Positions 52,301 through 60,450 of a DNA stretch of 64,000 nucleotides are shown here, one piece after another. The position numbers and the translations under genes are program-made. This DNA is from CAVVFX01 sp963747535. GTDB lineage: Bacteria; Acidobacteriota; Terriglobia; Bryobacterales; Bryobacteraceae. The notes below the pieces were generated by a model. The model had not been told where the DNA came from. It did no database searches and saw nothing but the letters and a program-made list of their open reading frames with translations. Where the stretch lies: contig CAVVFX010000008.1 in NCBI GenBank assembly GCA_963747535.1, positions 310,001 to 374,000 of the forward strand, written 5' to 3'. Position 1 is the first letter of the stretch; every line of letters starts with the position of its first letter.

Positions 52301-52762
52301 CTGCTGGTCAAAGGCCCCAGCCAGATGACCGCGTACTGGAACGATCCTGAGCGTACCGCCGAAGCCATGCGCGACGGCTATTACATTACGGGCGACATCG
52401 CGCACATGGATGAGGACGGTTTTCTGTTCATCACCGGACGCGTTTCCCGCTTCAGCAAAATCGCCGGCGAGATGGTCCCGCACCTGCGAATCGAAGAGGC
52501 CATTGGGCTGGACGGCGGATGCGTCGTCATCGGCGTGCCCGATCCGCAACGGGGCGAGCGTCTGGCCGTACTCTATACCAATTCAGATGCAGAACCCGCC
52601 ACATTGGTCGAGCGGCTAAAGACCGCGGGGCTTCCATCGCTCTGGATTCCGAAGCGCGAGAACTTCTATCGCGTGGAAAGCATTCCCACCTTAGGCACCG
52701 GCAAAACCGACTTGCGGGCTGTTCGTACGCTGGCGATTGGGCTGGTCGGAAAGGATGCCTAG
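49367..52762 (+). CDS. aas: LplT-Aas fusion: lysophospholipid transporter / acyltransferase / acyl-ACP synthetase
   Basis: A 1131-residue protein with three modules. Residues of about 20-420 are a major facilitator of the LplT type (FLWTQFLAAFNDNVYKMIV). Residues of about 430-610 are a PlsC-type acyltransferase with N-H-T-S-Y-A-D near 454 and FPEGAVTRMGN. Residues of about 640-1125 are an AMP-forming ligase with I-I-F-S-S-G-S-T-G-D-P-K-G near 782 and GYGCTEMGP. Together they would flip lysophospholipid inward and re-acylate it with an acyl-ACP made in place. In E. coli the transporter and enzyme are separate proteins. The gene ends two bases before the DUF2339 gene, suggesting an operon. Confidence 0.93.
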   Translation: MNSLSNTPSAAHPTGAYTKLLRDGGFQSFLWTQFLAAFNDNVYKMIVQVTAVAMTAGEGGSGKYLAIANAVFVLPFLLFAGPAGQIADRFSKTRVLQITKAFEIAVMVFGIFALLHHSIDMLLIVLFCLAAQANFFSPAKYGILPEITGEEQLARANGLVELSTFAAIVIGTGFGAILFAWWKNTPLYMGLTLLGIALAGSLTSLRITKAPAAGSREPFHWNPFHEVWIGMRTLAGRRSLWLTVAGISYFWFVGALLQNSVLLFRVETLHAGDQTAGFLVSALAAGIGVGSVLAGKISGDRIELGVVSVGSALMGVFAFATGVCTSVPWSLVWLFGLGLAGGLFIVPLNAFLQDRADPVEKGRILTTNNFINMLGVILASGVLSLLHDVLHMTAAGMLVAVGAFTIVGTIVVVRLLPGVTLRLFLLGLLHLLFRIRYVGAENLPRTGGALLASNHTSYADSVLIGGVTERFIRFLMWQPYFDNKYFRPFFQMLHAIPLSTTNPRDALRTLRSAREAIAEGHMVCIFPEGAVTRMGNMISFQRGCERLMSPDAPIIPVYIDGIWGHPLSTKGGGLFKSWSRALRPRVTVVYGEPVKGEISAAELRLRVLETASRAMEFRKTPDYTLARQFVRTARKNWSKPALADSTGKEVTFGKALAAGMAIKGYLDRACGGEKCIGILLPACVGGALANIGVTLAGRVAVNLNFTAGQTGVHSSIGRCGIKTVLSSSAFLEKIKIEFTPGIRAIMIEDVLKGAGAMDLLRARFGRIKHRPRPADPACIIFSSGSTGDPKGVELSHGALVANIDECVQVYELGPTDCMLGSLPFFHAFGYTITLWLPLVQGFRAVYHPNPMDAQIIGELSAKHKATFLLTTPTFCMAYLRKCLPGQFAHLRYVLTGAEKLRPELAESFEKKFNIAPLEGYGCTEMGPVISVNRPDIPNEIPPQEGKRAGSVGRTLPGIAVRIVDPGTMEVKGPGEEGLLLVKGPSQMTAYWNDPERTAEAMRDGYYITGDIAHMDEDGFLFITGRVSRFSKIAGEMVPHLRIEEAIGLDGGCVVIGVPDPQRGERLAVLYTNSDAEPATLVERLKTAGLPSLWIPKRENFYRVESIPTLGTGKTDLRAVRTLAIGLVGKDA

Positions 52763-52764
52763 CC

Positions 52765-55584
52765 ATGGAAGAGACAGTCGTCATATTGTTCTTCGGATTG
52801 CTGGCCGCATGGGTAGCGATCATCCGGGCGCAGGGTAGAATTCATGAGCAACAGGATCAGATCGCCAGGTTGACTCACCGCTTGTGGAGTCTGGAACAGC
52901 ACGAGGTGACTCAGGTGACACCGGCGATGAGCTCTCCTGCTCAGGCTGCTGCGCAGCCTGTTGCGACTCCAGCGGCTGCTGCGCAGCCGGGCCGACCACA
53001 AAAAACGATGGTCCGCCCTACGGTAGACGTGCCTGTACACGTACCGGAGCCTCCTCCCATACCTCAGCCTCGCGTAGCCGAAACTCCGCGCAAACCTCGT
53101 AGCAGTCAGGAGTGGGAGGCGTTGATCGGCGGCAACATCCTGAACAAGCTGGGCGCGCTGCTGCTGGTGATCGGCATCATGTCGTTCCTCGGGTATTACG
53201 GGACTCACATGAGTCCGGCAGGGCGTGCTGGTTGCGCGGTCCTGGTGAGTTTCGCGCTGCTTGGCTCCGGCATATGGCTCGAGCGCCGAGACACTTACCG
53301 CATGTTTGCCCGCGGTTTGATCGGCGCCGGATGGGCTGCGCTCTATGCAACGGCATATGCCATCTACGCACTACCGGTGGCGCGGGTGATTGACAACCCC
53401 TTCATCGGATCGATCCTGGTGCTGCTGGTCGCCGCGGGCATGATCGGGCACTCGCTTCGTTACCGTGCCCAAGGGATCACGGCGGTCGCGTTCTTCTCGG
53501 CGTTTGCGGCGCTGGGTGTTACTCCGTCGACTCCTTTCGCGGTGATTGCCCTCATTCCGCTGGCCGCCGCGGTGCTGTACCTCGCCCAGCGCTTCAACTG
53601 GTATCACATGGCCCTGATGGGCGTATTTGCGACCTACGGGGCTTGTGCCTGGCGCGGCCCATCGGGCGCACCGCTGATGGAATCGGAGACGCTGTTCGTC
53701 GCGTATTGGGTGATGTTCGAGATCTTCGACCTCATGCGCTTCTCCCGGCGAATGCACGGCTGGGCCGTGGAACTGATCTTCCCGCTCAACGCTGCCGGCT
53801 TCCTGGGACTCTCCTACGCTTCGTGGACGGGCCAGTCTCCGGACACCGTCTGGAAGCTGTCCTGTTGTGCCGCGCTGCTGTACTCGCTGAGCACCATCTG
53901 GCGCATAAAGATTGAAATGGATCGCGGATTTGATTGGACAACCGATCTGGCAGTACGCATCCGTTCGGGAAGTTATGAGGCACCGCTGGCCCTGGGCGCG
54001 TTTCTGACCGCGACTGCCATCGTACAAGAGCTGACGGGCTTGTGGATGAGCACCGCGCTCGCCATGGAAGCCCAGGCGCTGTTTACGGCCGGCATCCGCT
54101 TCCGATCGCGCTTCCTGCGCGGGCTCGCGGTTTTGGGGTTCCTCGCGTCGCTGCTCAATATCGCCGACATTGCAACAAGCCATCCGGCCCTGGTGAATGT
54201 CCTCGGCCACATGACCCATACCTGGGTTCTCCTGGTGCTGTTCCACGCGATGCTGTTCTACGTGAACCGCGCGATGTCCGAGCCGAAATCGGTAATCGGA
54301 ACGGGCTTTTCCTGGGCGGCATCACTACTGGTCGTCTTGGCCGCGGGAGAAGAACTCCCGGTTCATCTGATCGGAAGTGGATGGCTGATCATCGCGGCGA
54401 TCCTGTTCGAAGCCGGCCTGTGGAAGCAGCTTCGCGAGTTCCGTTGGCAGGCTTATGCGATTTCGTTCGCCGGCGGTCTGCAGAGTCTTCTCTTCTACCA
54501 CGACGCGACGTCGTATCCGTGGGTCGCTTTGGCCATAGCCGCTACGTTCGCTTATGCGGGAGCCTGGCGAGCTGCCCTCCTCGAGAAAGCCGAGCCCGGC
54601 AACCTGGAGTGGCGTGCCGCGGGCTGGTCAACATGTGGCGCCACCGCGTTGTTCGGCGTCGTGTTTCTGCGCGTGCTGGTGTTCCATCTCTATGGCAACG
54701 ACCGATACACCGGGGCCGCGCTATGGGGCTTTGCGCTGCTCCTGCTCGAACTCGGACTCCAACGACTGCCGTGGCGGCTGAGGCCGTTCTCTTATCCCGT
54801 TGCGATTCTGGCTGCTTTTACGGTTATGGGCACGGAGGTCGACCGGTTTGCCAAGTTCGCGGAACAACCCGTCTGGCTGTCGTGTTTCGTTGCGGCTGTG
54901 GCCGCATGGATCATGTCCGGACGGCTCAGCGCAACTTCGCCTGACCAACTGCCGGAGATCGAGCGGAACGAGGCGCGCAGCGTGCTGTCAGGCTTCGGGC
55001 TCTTCTTCGCGTTCTGCGGAGTGTGGATCGTGGTCCCCGATCCATTCGTGCCAGCCGCATGGGGCGCGCTGGCGTTCGTCGTACTAGAAGCGGGCAATGC
55101 GTTCAACGTCGAGGCGTACCGTTGGCAGGCGCAGGGCGCCGTGGGAATCGCGGCACTCTCCGCGTTCCTTTTCACACTGCCGGACGGCCACGCTCATCGC
55201 ATCGCCGGGGTCGCGCTGTTGATTGTGATCCACATCGGTTTCCGCATCCGGTCGATTGCCGTCGCAGCGCCGTTCCACATTGGAGCGTCGGCAATCCTGG
55301 CTGCGGCGCTGATCTACCAGGAAGTCTCGGGCAGCATGCTGACGATCGCGTGGGGCGCCGAGGCGCTGGTGCTGCTGGGAACGGGATTTGCTTTCCGCGA
55401 CCGGTGGCTGCGCCTGCAGGGGTTGGGGCTGTTTCTGGTTTGTGTGCTGAAATTGTTCCTCTACGATTTGCGCAATCTGGATACGCCTTACAGGATCTTG
55501 TCGTTCATCGCGTTGGGGTTGATATTGCTCGGTGTGTCGTGGATTTATACACGGTTTCGGGCACAGTTGCAGAAGCTGCTTTGA
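52765..55584 (+). CDS. DUF2339 polytopic membrane protein
   Basis: The ATG at 52765 (MEETVVILFFGLLAAWVAII) gives 939 residues. An N-terminal helix and coiled coil (HEQQDQIARLTHRLWSLEQ) are followed by an Ala/Pro-rich linker. W-E-A-L-I-G-G-N-I-L-N-K-L-G-A-L-L-L-V-I-G then starts the DUF2339 domain, with more than twenty membrane segments. The function of the family is unknown. Residues 77-83 of the linker (P-Q-K-T-M-V-R region) are encoded by a family A hairpin repeat in frame. It is probably co-transcribed with the fused aas gene, so a role in the cell envelope is plausible. Confidence 0.88.
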   Translation: MEETVVILFFGLLAAWVAIIRAQGRIHEQQDQIARLTHRLWSLEQHEVTQVTPAMSSPAQAAAQPVATPAAAAQPGRPQKTMVRPTVDVPVHVPEPPPIPQPRVAETPRKPRSSQEWEALIGGNILNKLGALLLVIGIMSFLGYYGTHMSPAGRAGCAVLVSFALLGSGIWLERRDTYRMFARGLIGAGWAALYATAYAIYALPVARVIDNPFIGSILVLLVAAGMIGHSLRYRAQGITAVAFFSAFAALGVTPSTPFAVIALIPLAAAVLYLAQRFNWYHMALMGVFATYGACAWRGPSGAPLMESETLFVAYWVMFEIFDLMRFSRRMHGWAVELIFPLNAAGFLGLSYASWTGQSPDTVWKLSCCAALLYSLSTIWRIKIEMDRGFDWTTDLAVRIRSGSYEAPLALGAFLTATAIVQELTGLWMSTALAMEAQALFTAGIRFRSRFLRGLAVLGFLASLLNIADIATSHPALVNVLGHMTHTWVLLVLFHAMLFYVNRAMSEPKSVIGTGFSWAASLLVVLAAGEELPVHLIGSGWLIIAAILFEAGLWKQLREFRWQAYAISFAGGLQSLLFYHDATSYPWVALAIAATFAYAGAWRAALLEKAEPGNLEWRAAGWSTCGATALFGVVFLRVLVFHLYGNDRYTGAALWGFALLLLELGLQRLPWRLRPFSYPVAILAAFTVMGTEVDRFAKFAEQPVWLSCFVAAVAAWIMSGRLSATSPDQLPEIERNEARSVLSGFGLFFAFCGVWIVVPDPFVPAAWGALAFVVLEAGNAFNVEAYRWQAQGAVGIAALSAFLFTLPDGHAHRIAGVALLIVIHIGFRIRSIAVAAPFHIGASAILAAALIYQEVSGSMLTIAWGAEALVLLGTGFAFRDRWLRLQGLGLFLVCVLKLFLYDLRNLDTPYRILSFIALGLILLGVSWIYTRFRAQLQKLL
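52994..53013 (-). repeat. Family A hairpin inside the DUF2339 gene (copy A7)
   Basis: The minus-strand core GACCATCGTTTTTTGTGGTC is identical to copies A1-A4. The wider context (CCGTAGGGC upstream, GCGCAGCAGCC downstream, minus strand) matches copy A1 at 8979. The host frame is uninterrupted. Confidence 0.9.
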
Positions 55585-55594
55585 GCAGCCCGCA

Positions 55595-55614
55595 GACCAC
55601 AAAAAACGATGGTC
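55595..55614 (-). repeat. Family A hairpin after the DUF2339 gene (copy A8)
   Basis: This is an identical minus-strand core with extended arms GCAGACC/GGTCTGC. It begins 11 bases after the stop codon, between two converging genes, where a transcription-ending or RNA-stabilising role is most natural. Confidence 0.9.
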
Positions 55615-55641
55615 TGCGCCACGGAGTCCAGGTTGCGTCTG

Positions 55642-55902
55642 TTACGGTTCCAGGATCAGCTCGTCGACGAAGCACCAAGCCCAGTCTTCACCGGGCTCCA
55701 GCGATCGCATGATGGGGTGCTTCGTCGCATGGAAATGTTTGGTGGCGTGCTTGTTCTTCGATGAATCGCAGCAGCCGACGTGGCCGCATGAGAGGCACAA
55801 TCTCAGATGGACCCAGGAGTCGCCCGATTTGAGGCATTCTTCGCAGCCGCGGGTGTGCGGCTTGACGTCATGGATCTGATCCAGATGGTGGCAAGTCGTC
55901 AT
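55642..55902 (-). CDS. UBP-type zinc-finger protein
   Basis: An 86-residue protein made of one ZnF-UBP domain: C-H-H near the N-terminus, G-C-E-E-C, then LCLSCGHVGCCDSSKNKHATKHFHATKHP. The Cys/His positions for the three-zinc fold are present. In eukaryotes the domain binds the ubiquitin C-terminus; bacterial copies have no ubiquitin to bind and probably recognise another free C-terminus or a metal. It ends the three-gene set with the histidine kinase (three-base gap) and the receiver-flavoprotein. Confidence 0.9.
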   Translation of the reverse strand: MTTCHHLDQIHDVKPHTRGCEECLKSGDSWVHLRLCLSCGHVGCCDSSKNKHATKHFHATKHPIMRSLEPGEDWAWCFVDELILEP

Positions 55903-55905
55903 TTT

Positions 55906-57321
55906 CTAGCTCCTTTGGGGGATTGGCAGCCGCACCTGAAAGTGCGTCTCGCCGGGATGCGAATTCACACGGATGTCGCCCTTATGCTGCCGGACAATTC
56001 GGTAAACCGTGTCCAGTCCGAGGCCGGTCCCTTCTCCTACCGGCTTGGTGGTAAAGAACGGATCGAAGATACGGTCCTTGACCTCCGGGGGAATGCCAGG
56101 GCCATTATCGATGATGTCGATCAGGGCGAAAGCGCCGTCCCGCGCGGTCCGAATGGTGATCTCGCCCTTCCCCACCTTCGCCTTTTCCGCGAGCGCGTCG
56201 ATCGCGTTGTCGATCAGATTGGTCCAGACCTGGTTGAGCTCGCTGCCTTTCGCACAGATGCCGGGGAGCGATTTATCATAGTCCCGCCGCACGTTGATGC
56301 CGTTCTTCAGATCGTGGTGCAACATGGTAAGGGTGCTCTCCAGACCTTCGTGCAGGTCGATCTCTTTCTCGCCGGCCTGGTCCATGTAGGTGTATTCTTT
56401 GATGGCTTTGACCAGCTCGGAGATACGCGTGGCGCCGCTCTCGATCTGGCGCAGGATCTTCTCGACTTCAATCGTGGCAGACATGCGACGCAGGGCGAAT
56501 TCCAGCGTCTTACCGGGGAACTGTTCGGACATCTTACCCAGACATTCATCGTCGGCTTCAGCTTCGACAAGCGCAGGCGCGAGTTCCCAGGGTCGAGACA
56601 CGCCGCGCTTCTCGAGCCACGCCGTGATGTGGTCCTCGCGATCGCTGCGGTCCAGCGCGTCCATCACCGGCGAACCGGTCATGTCTGTCGCCACATCTTT
56701 CTCGATCTCGGCGAGGTGCTCCAGCACTTCATCCGTCAGCTCTTCGCGGCACAATCTGAAATTGGCGTCGCGCAAGTTGCCGAGGGCTTCGCGAAGACCC
56801 GCGGTCGACCGGCGCACCGCGGAGGCGGGATTGTTCAGCTCGTGCGCGAGCCCCGCGGATAGCTTGCCGAGCGCGGCCAGTTTCTCCCGCTGCTGATCGG
56901 CCCGCGTAGCTTCGCGGACGCGATCGGTGAGCAGGCCCACCAGCCGGGGCTGGATGTCGGGAATGCGGCGGAACATCTCGTCGAAATGGTCCTTGTGCAA
57001 GGCCGCGATCCGGGTGGGTGCGGTCGCGTGAATGTTGGAGGGGAACTGCGTCATGCGCGAGAACGGCAGCATTCCGGTAATGGAGCCCGCGCTGGCAATA
57101 TAGACGCTCCCGTCGGTGGGACGCTTACCCTGCAACTCACCCGCAAGGACGACAACCAACCGGTCCGCAGGGGCTCCAGCCGAGATCACCAACTCGCCTG
57201 CCGCGAAGTGCATATCCTCGGCGTTGGACGCGAACCACTGGAGCTGATCCTCCTGCAGATCATCTAAAACCGGTATCTTGCGGAGCACTTCAATTAGAGG
57301 AGTATCTGTGACGGTTGCCAT
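55906..57321 (-). CDS. cNMP-binding-domain sensor histidine kinase
   Basis: A 471-residue soluble kinase. Residues of about 15-135 are a cyclic-nucleotide-binding-type barrel (LQEDQLQWFASNAEDMHFAAGELVISAGAPADRLVVVLAGEL). The dimerisation helix contains the phospho-His in GLAHELNNPASAV (about 165-180). A helical insert precedes the ATPase domain with NLIDNAIDALAEKA, DNGPGIPPEV and GTGLGL. No membrane helix is seen. The phosphate acceptor is very probably the receiver of the gene two bases upstream. The ligand of the N-terminal domain is unknown; the usual phosphate-binding Arg motif is not obvious. Confidence 0.92.
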   Translation of the reverse strand: MATVTDTPLIEVLRKIPVLDDLQEDQLQWFASNAEDMHFAAGELVISAGAPADRLVVVLAGELQGKRPTDGSVYIASAGSITGMLPFSRMTQFPSNIHATAPTRIAALHKDHFDEMFRRIPDIQPRLVGLLTDRVREATRADQQREKLAALGKLSAGLAHELNNPASAVRRSTAGLREALGNLRDANFRLCREELTDEVLEHLAEIEKDVATDMTGSPVMDALDRSDREDHITAWLEKRGVSRPWELAPALVEAEADDECLGKMSEQFPGKTLEFALRRMSATIEVEKILRQIESGATRISELVKAIKEYTYMDQAGEKEIDLHEGLESTLTMLHHDLKNGINVRRDYDKSLPGICAKGSELNQVWTNLIDNAIDALAEKAKVGKGEITIRTARDGAFALIDIIDNGPGIPPEVKDRIFDPFFTTKPVGEGTGLGLDTVYRIVRQHKGDIRVNSHPGETHFQVRLPIPQRS

Positions 57322-57323
57322 AT

Positions 57324-58997
57324 TTACACCTTGCTCAAATACTGATGCACAAACTGTATCGCAATCGATCCCTCTCCGACTCCGGAGGCGACCCTCTTTA
57401 CCGAGCCGTGGCGCACGTCACCCACTGCGAATACACCAGGGACGCTGGTTTCGAGCAAGCCGGGATCGCGTTCGAGAGTCCACCCCTTGGGGCGTTTACC
57501 TTCGCGAACCAGGTCAGCGCCGGTCAGAATAAAGCCACGTTCGTCGCGCTCCACCAGGCCTTCCAACCAGTTGGTGCGGGGTTCAGCGCCGATGAAGATG
57601 AAGAGCGAACTCGCCTTGACCTGACTGACCTCGCCGCTGGCGTGGCACTTGACGGAAATCTCCTCGAGCCGCGAACCGCCGCAAACTTCCGCTACGCTCG
57701 CTCCGGTTTGCACTTCAATGTTGGGAGTGTTTTCGATGCGGTCGATGAGGTACCTGGACATGGTGCTGGCGAGCGAGTCGCCGCGCACCAGCATCACCAC
57801 ACGCCGCGCATAGTTGGAGAAGTGCACGGCGGCCTGACCCGCGGAGTTCGCGCCGCCCACAACGTAGACGTCTTCGTCCTTGCAGGAGCGCGCCTCGACG
57901 ATCCCCGCGCCGTAGTAGACGCCTGCACCCTGCAGACGATCCATACCCGGGATGCCAAGCCTGCGCCACTGCAGACCGGTAGCGATTACCAGCGCATGGC
58001 ACCAGACCTCCGTCCCGTTGGCTAACTTGAGATAGCGGTAAGGCCCGTCGATGCGAAGCGCCTCCACTTCCTGAGGCGCGAGAATCTCCACCTGAAAACG
58101 CTTGGCCTGAGTCACTGCGCGTTGGGTCAGATCCGAGCCACTGATGCCGGTGGGAAACCCGAGGTAGTTCTCGATGCGCGAACTCAAACCGGCCTGTCCG
58201 CCGGGCGCTTCCCGTTCAATCATGAGCGTTTTCAACCCTTCCGATGCTCCATAGACAGCGGCTGCGAGACCGGCAGGCCCCGCGCCGGTGATTACGAGAT
58301 CGTAAAACTCGGTCTGGGCGCGAGTTTTGAGCCCGATCCGCTCAGCAACTTCCGAGTGCGCGGGTTCGGCCAGCTTGCCGCCGTCCTGGAACAAGACGAG
58401 GGGCAAATGGTTCAGCTCGTCCGGCTCGAGCTTCGAGATCACGCGTTTGACGTCGCCATCCTGGCCGGCCACCTCGATATCCAGCCATTGATAAGGAATC
58501 CGGTTGCGCGCCAGGAATTCGCGCAAATCATAGGACTTCGGCGACCACCGGCTGCCCAGTACGCGCAGTCCCTGGAAGGGCGGTATGTAGTCGGTGAGCC
58601 ACTTTTCGAGCAGTTCATCGATGACCGGATAAAGGTTTTCTTCCGGCGGATCCCATGGCTTCAGCAGGTAATGATGCAGCTTGATCCCATTGATCGCCTG
58701 GATGGCCGCGTCAGTGTCGGCGTAGGCTGTCAACAATACCCGACACGCGTCAGGATAGATCTTCATGGCCTCGGCCAGGAATTCGATGCCGTTCATTTTA
58801 GGCATGCGGTGGTCGGCGAGCAGCATGGCGACCGGTTCGTTGCGCTGCTCCAACTTTTGCAGCAGATCGAGCGCAGCCGGGCCGGAGTCCGCGCGCAGGA
58901 TACGATACTCCTCCGCGTACTTGCGGCGAAGGTCACGCTCGACCGCGCGCAGCACATCGGGATCGTCGTCGACCGTCAATAGAACCGGCTTGGGCAT
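57324..58997 (-). CDS. Response regulator fused to a thioredoxin-reductase-like flavoprotein
   Basis: A 557-residue protein. Residues 1-125 are a receiver with D-D-D-P-D, phospho-Asp in LLADHRMPKMNG, LLTAYAD and LLKPWD. Residues of about 145-225 have a glutaredoxin-like layout (LRVLGSRWSPKSYDLREFLARNRIPYQWLD) with no cysteine. Residues of about 230-557 form a two-dinucleotide flavoprotein: FAD motif GAGPAGLAAAVYGA, ENYLGFPTGISG, NAD(P) motif VVGGANSAGQAAVHF and FAVGDVRHG. The redox-active C-x-x-C of true thioredoxin reductases is absent, so the oxidoreductase probably has another acceptor or works as a redox sensor. It is the first gene of the three-gene set. Confidence 0.92.
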   Translation of the reverse strand: MPKPVLLTVDDDPDVLRAVERDLRRKYAEEYRILRADSGPAALDLLQKLEQRNEPVAMLLADHRMPKMNGIEFLAEAMKIYPDACRVLLTAYADTDAAIQAINGIKLHHYLLKPWDPPEENLYPVIDELLEKWLTDYIPPFQGLRVLGSRWSPKSYDLREFLARNRIPYQWLDIEVAGQDGDVKRVISKLEPDELNHLPLVLFQDGGKLAEPAHSEVAERIGLKTRAQTEFYDLVITGAGPAGLAAAVYGASEGLKTLMIEREAPGGQAGLSSRIENYLGFPTGISGSDLTQRAVTQAKRFQVEILAPQEVEALRIDGPYRYLKLANGTEVWCHALVIATGLQWRRLGIPGMDRLQGAGVYYGAGIVEARSCKDEDVYVVGGANSAGQAAVHFSNYARRVVMLVRGDSLASTMSRYLIDRIENTPNIEVQTGASVAEVCGGSRLEEISVKCHASGEVSQVKASSLFIFIGAEPRTNWLEGLVERDERGFILTGADLVREGKRPKGWTLERDPGLLETSVPGVFAVGDVRHGSVKRVASGVGEGSIAIQFVHQYLSKV

Positions 58998-59048
58998 AAG
59001 CTTTCAGTCCTCCTTCTTTCGAAAAATAGGCTGCTATGGAGTGGCCTG

Positions 59049-60152
59049 TCAACAACCTGTACCACAAGACTTTCTGACCGGGCTTCCAGGCGGCCCGGAA
59101 CGCGCGTATTGCACCGGGTACGGGGCCGGGACGCCGAGTTCACGGGCCGCGCGTAACGGCCAATATGGGTCACGTAGCATTTCGCGCGCCAACAACACGA
59201 GGTCGGCTTGACCGGTGCGGATTACGTGCTCGGCCTGTACGGGAGAGGTAATCATTCCGACCGCACCGGTGAGGATCCCGGTCTCGCTTCGAATGCGTGC
59301 GGCGAACGGCGTCTGGTAGCCAGGCCCTAGCGGGATCTTAGCCGTAGCGATGTTGCCACCCGATGAACAATCGATGAGATCGACATCGAGCCGTTTGAGT
59401 TCGCGCGCGAGGTCGACCGATTGATCGATATCCCAGCCGTTGTCGACCCAGTCCGTCGACGAGATCCGCACGAAAAGCGGGAGATCCGCCGGCCATTTCT
59501 GTCGCACTTTTACGACAGTTTCGCGCAGGAACCGGGTGCGGTTCTCGAACGATCCACCGTACGAATCCTGGCGCAGATTACTCAGAGGCGAATAAAACTC
59601 ATGGAAGAGATAGCCGTGGGCGGCGTGTATCTCGAGGAGGCGGAAACCGGCTTCGAGGGCGCGCTCCGCAGCCGCAGCAAACGCATCGGCGAGCGAGTGG
59701 ATTTCTTCAACGGTGAGCTCACGAGGCTCCGGATAGGTCTCGGAAAAACGAACTGCGCTGGGGGCGACGGGCTGCCATCCGCCGCGATCCTCAGGGATGC
59801 CGACGCCCCCCTCCCAGGGACGCGTGGTGCTCGCCTTGCGGCCGGCGTGCGCGAGCTGGGTCGCAGGGACACTGCCCTGGCTACGGACGAAACGTGCGAT
59901 TCGGGACAGTGCAGGGATATGGTCGTCAGCCCAGATCCCGAGATCCTGGGGAGTGATGCGGCCCTCCGGCGTAACAGCCGCGGCCTCGGTACACACGACT
60001 CCGGCGCCGCCGACCGCACGGCTCGCCAGATGCACGAAATGCCAATCGTCCGCGAAGCCGTCGACGCTGGAATACTGGCACATCGGGGATACTGCTATAC
60101 GATTCGGCAGCGTTACGCCGCGAATTGGTAAAGGATCGAAAAGGGATGGCAT
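59049..60152 (-). CDS. Old yellow enzyme family oxidoreductase (YqjM-like)
   Basis: A 367-residue FMN barrel. The start LFDPLPIRGVTLPNRIAVSPMCQYSS carries the Cys of class III (YqjM-type) enzymes near residue 25. HAGRKAS, the substrate His region LLEIHAAHGYLFHEFYSPLSN and LLAREMLRDPYWPLRAA are typical. It reduces activated C=C bonds with NADPH and may handle reactive electrophiles. The C-terminus carries a Cys pair (S-C-G-T-G-C) not usual in YqjM. It is on the same strand as the redox signalling genes but separated by 51 bases. Confidence 0.93.
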   Translation of the reverse strand: MPSLFDPLPIRGVTLPNRIAVSPMCQYSSVDGFADDWHFVHLASRAVGGAGVVCTEAAAVTPEGRITPQDLGIWADDHIPALSRIARFVRSQGSVPATQLAHAGRKASTTRPWEGGVGIPEDRGGWQPVAPSAVRFSETYPEPRELTVEEIHSLADAFAAAAERALEAGFRLLEIHAAHGYLFHEFYSPLSNLRQDSYGGSFENRTRFLRETVVKVRQKWPADLPLFVRISSTDWVDNGWDIDQSVDLARELKRLDVDLIDCSSGGNIATAKIPLGPGYQTPFAARIRSETGILTGAVGMITSPVQAEHVIRTGQADLVLLAREMLRDPYWPLRAARELGVPAPYPVQYARSGPPGSPVRKSCGTGC

Positions 60153-60450
60153 TAGCGAATGATTCTATTGGATGCGCCGCGGAGGGTTTGGGTGCAGGCG
60201 GGCTGATGACTGCTGCCCATGCCATAAAGAAAACATAAAGTGGGTTTGACCGTGTATTTCTTGTTTTGCGGTGGATCAGGGCGACCACACAATGGCGCCA
60301 CCGGTGTAAGCGATCCTCTGGCTTGGGGAGCATTGATTCGTTTAAGCGAATACCTGGCGCCTCCTGATTTCACGCTAGCATCGGCAGGGCGCGGGGCTGT
60401 GGGGATTGTTGATTTTAAGGCAATTCAGTGTGAAAAGATGTTGTGATCCG
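60153..60450. other. 298-base gap, possible decayed toxin gene
   Basis: No intact gene. On the minus strand after the HicB-like gene, pieces in two frames (Q-A-R-G-S, then H-R-W-R-H) loosely recall the HicA R-G-S-H pattern. The resemblance is weak and broken by frame changes and stops. A short CTTAAACG-like palindrome (CGTTTAAGCG) lies near 60339. Confidence 0.25.

Noticed and set aside
57324..58997. Calling the receiver-flavoprotein a thioredoxin reductase
   Set aside because: The redox-active cysteine pair is missing, so only the fold-level name is justified.
60153..60373. hicA toxin gene downstream of the HicB-like gene
   Set aside because: The resemblance needs frame changes and includes stops; the evidence is too weak for a gene or even a confident pseudogene.
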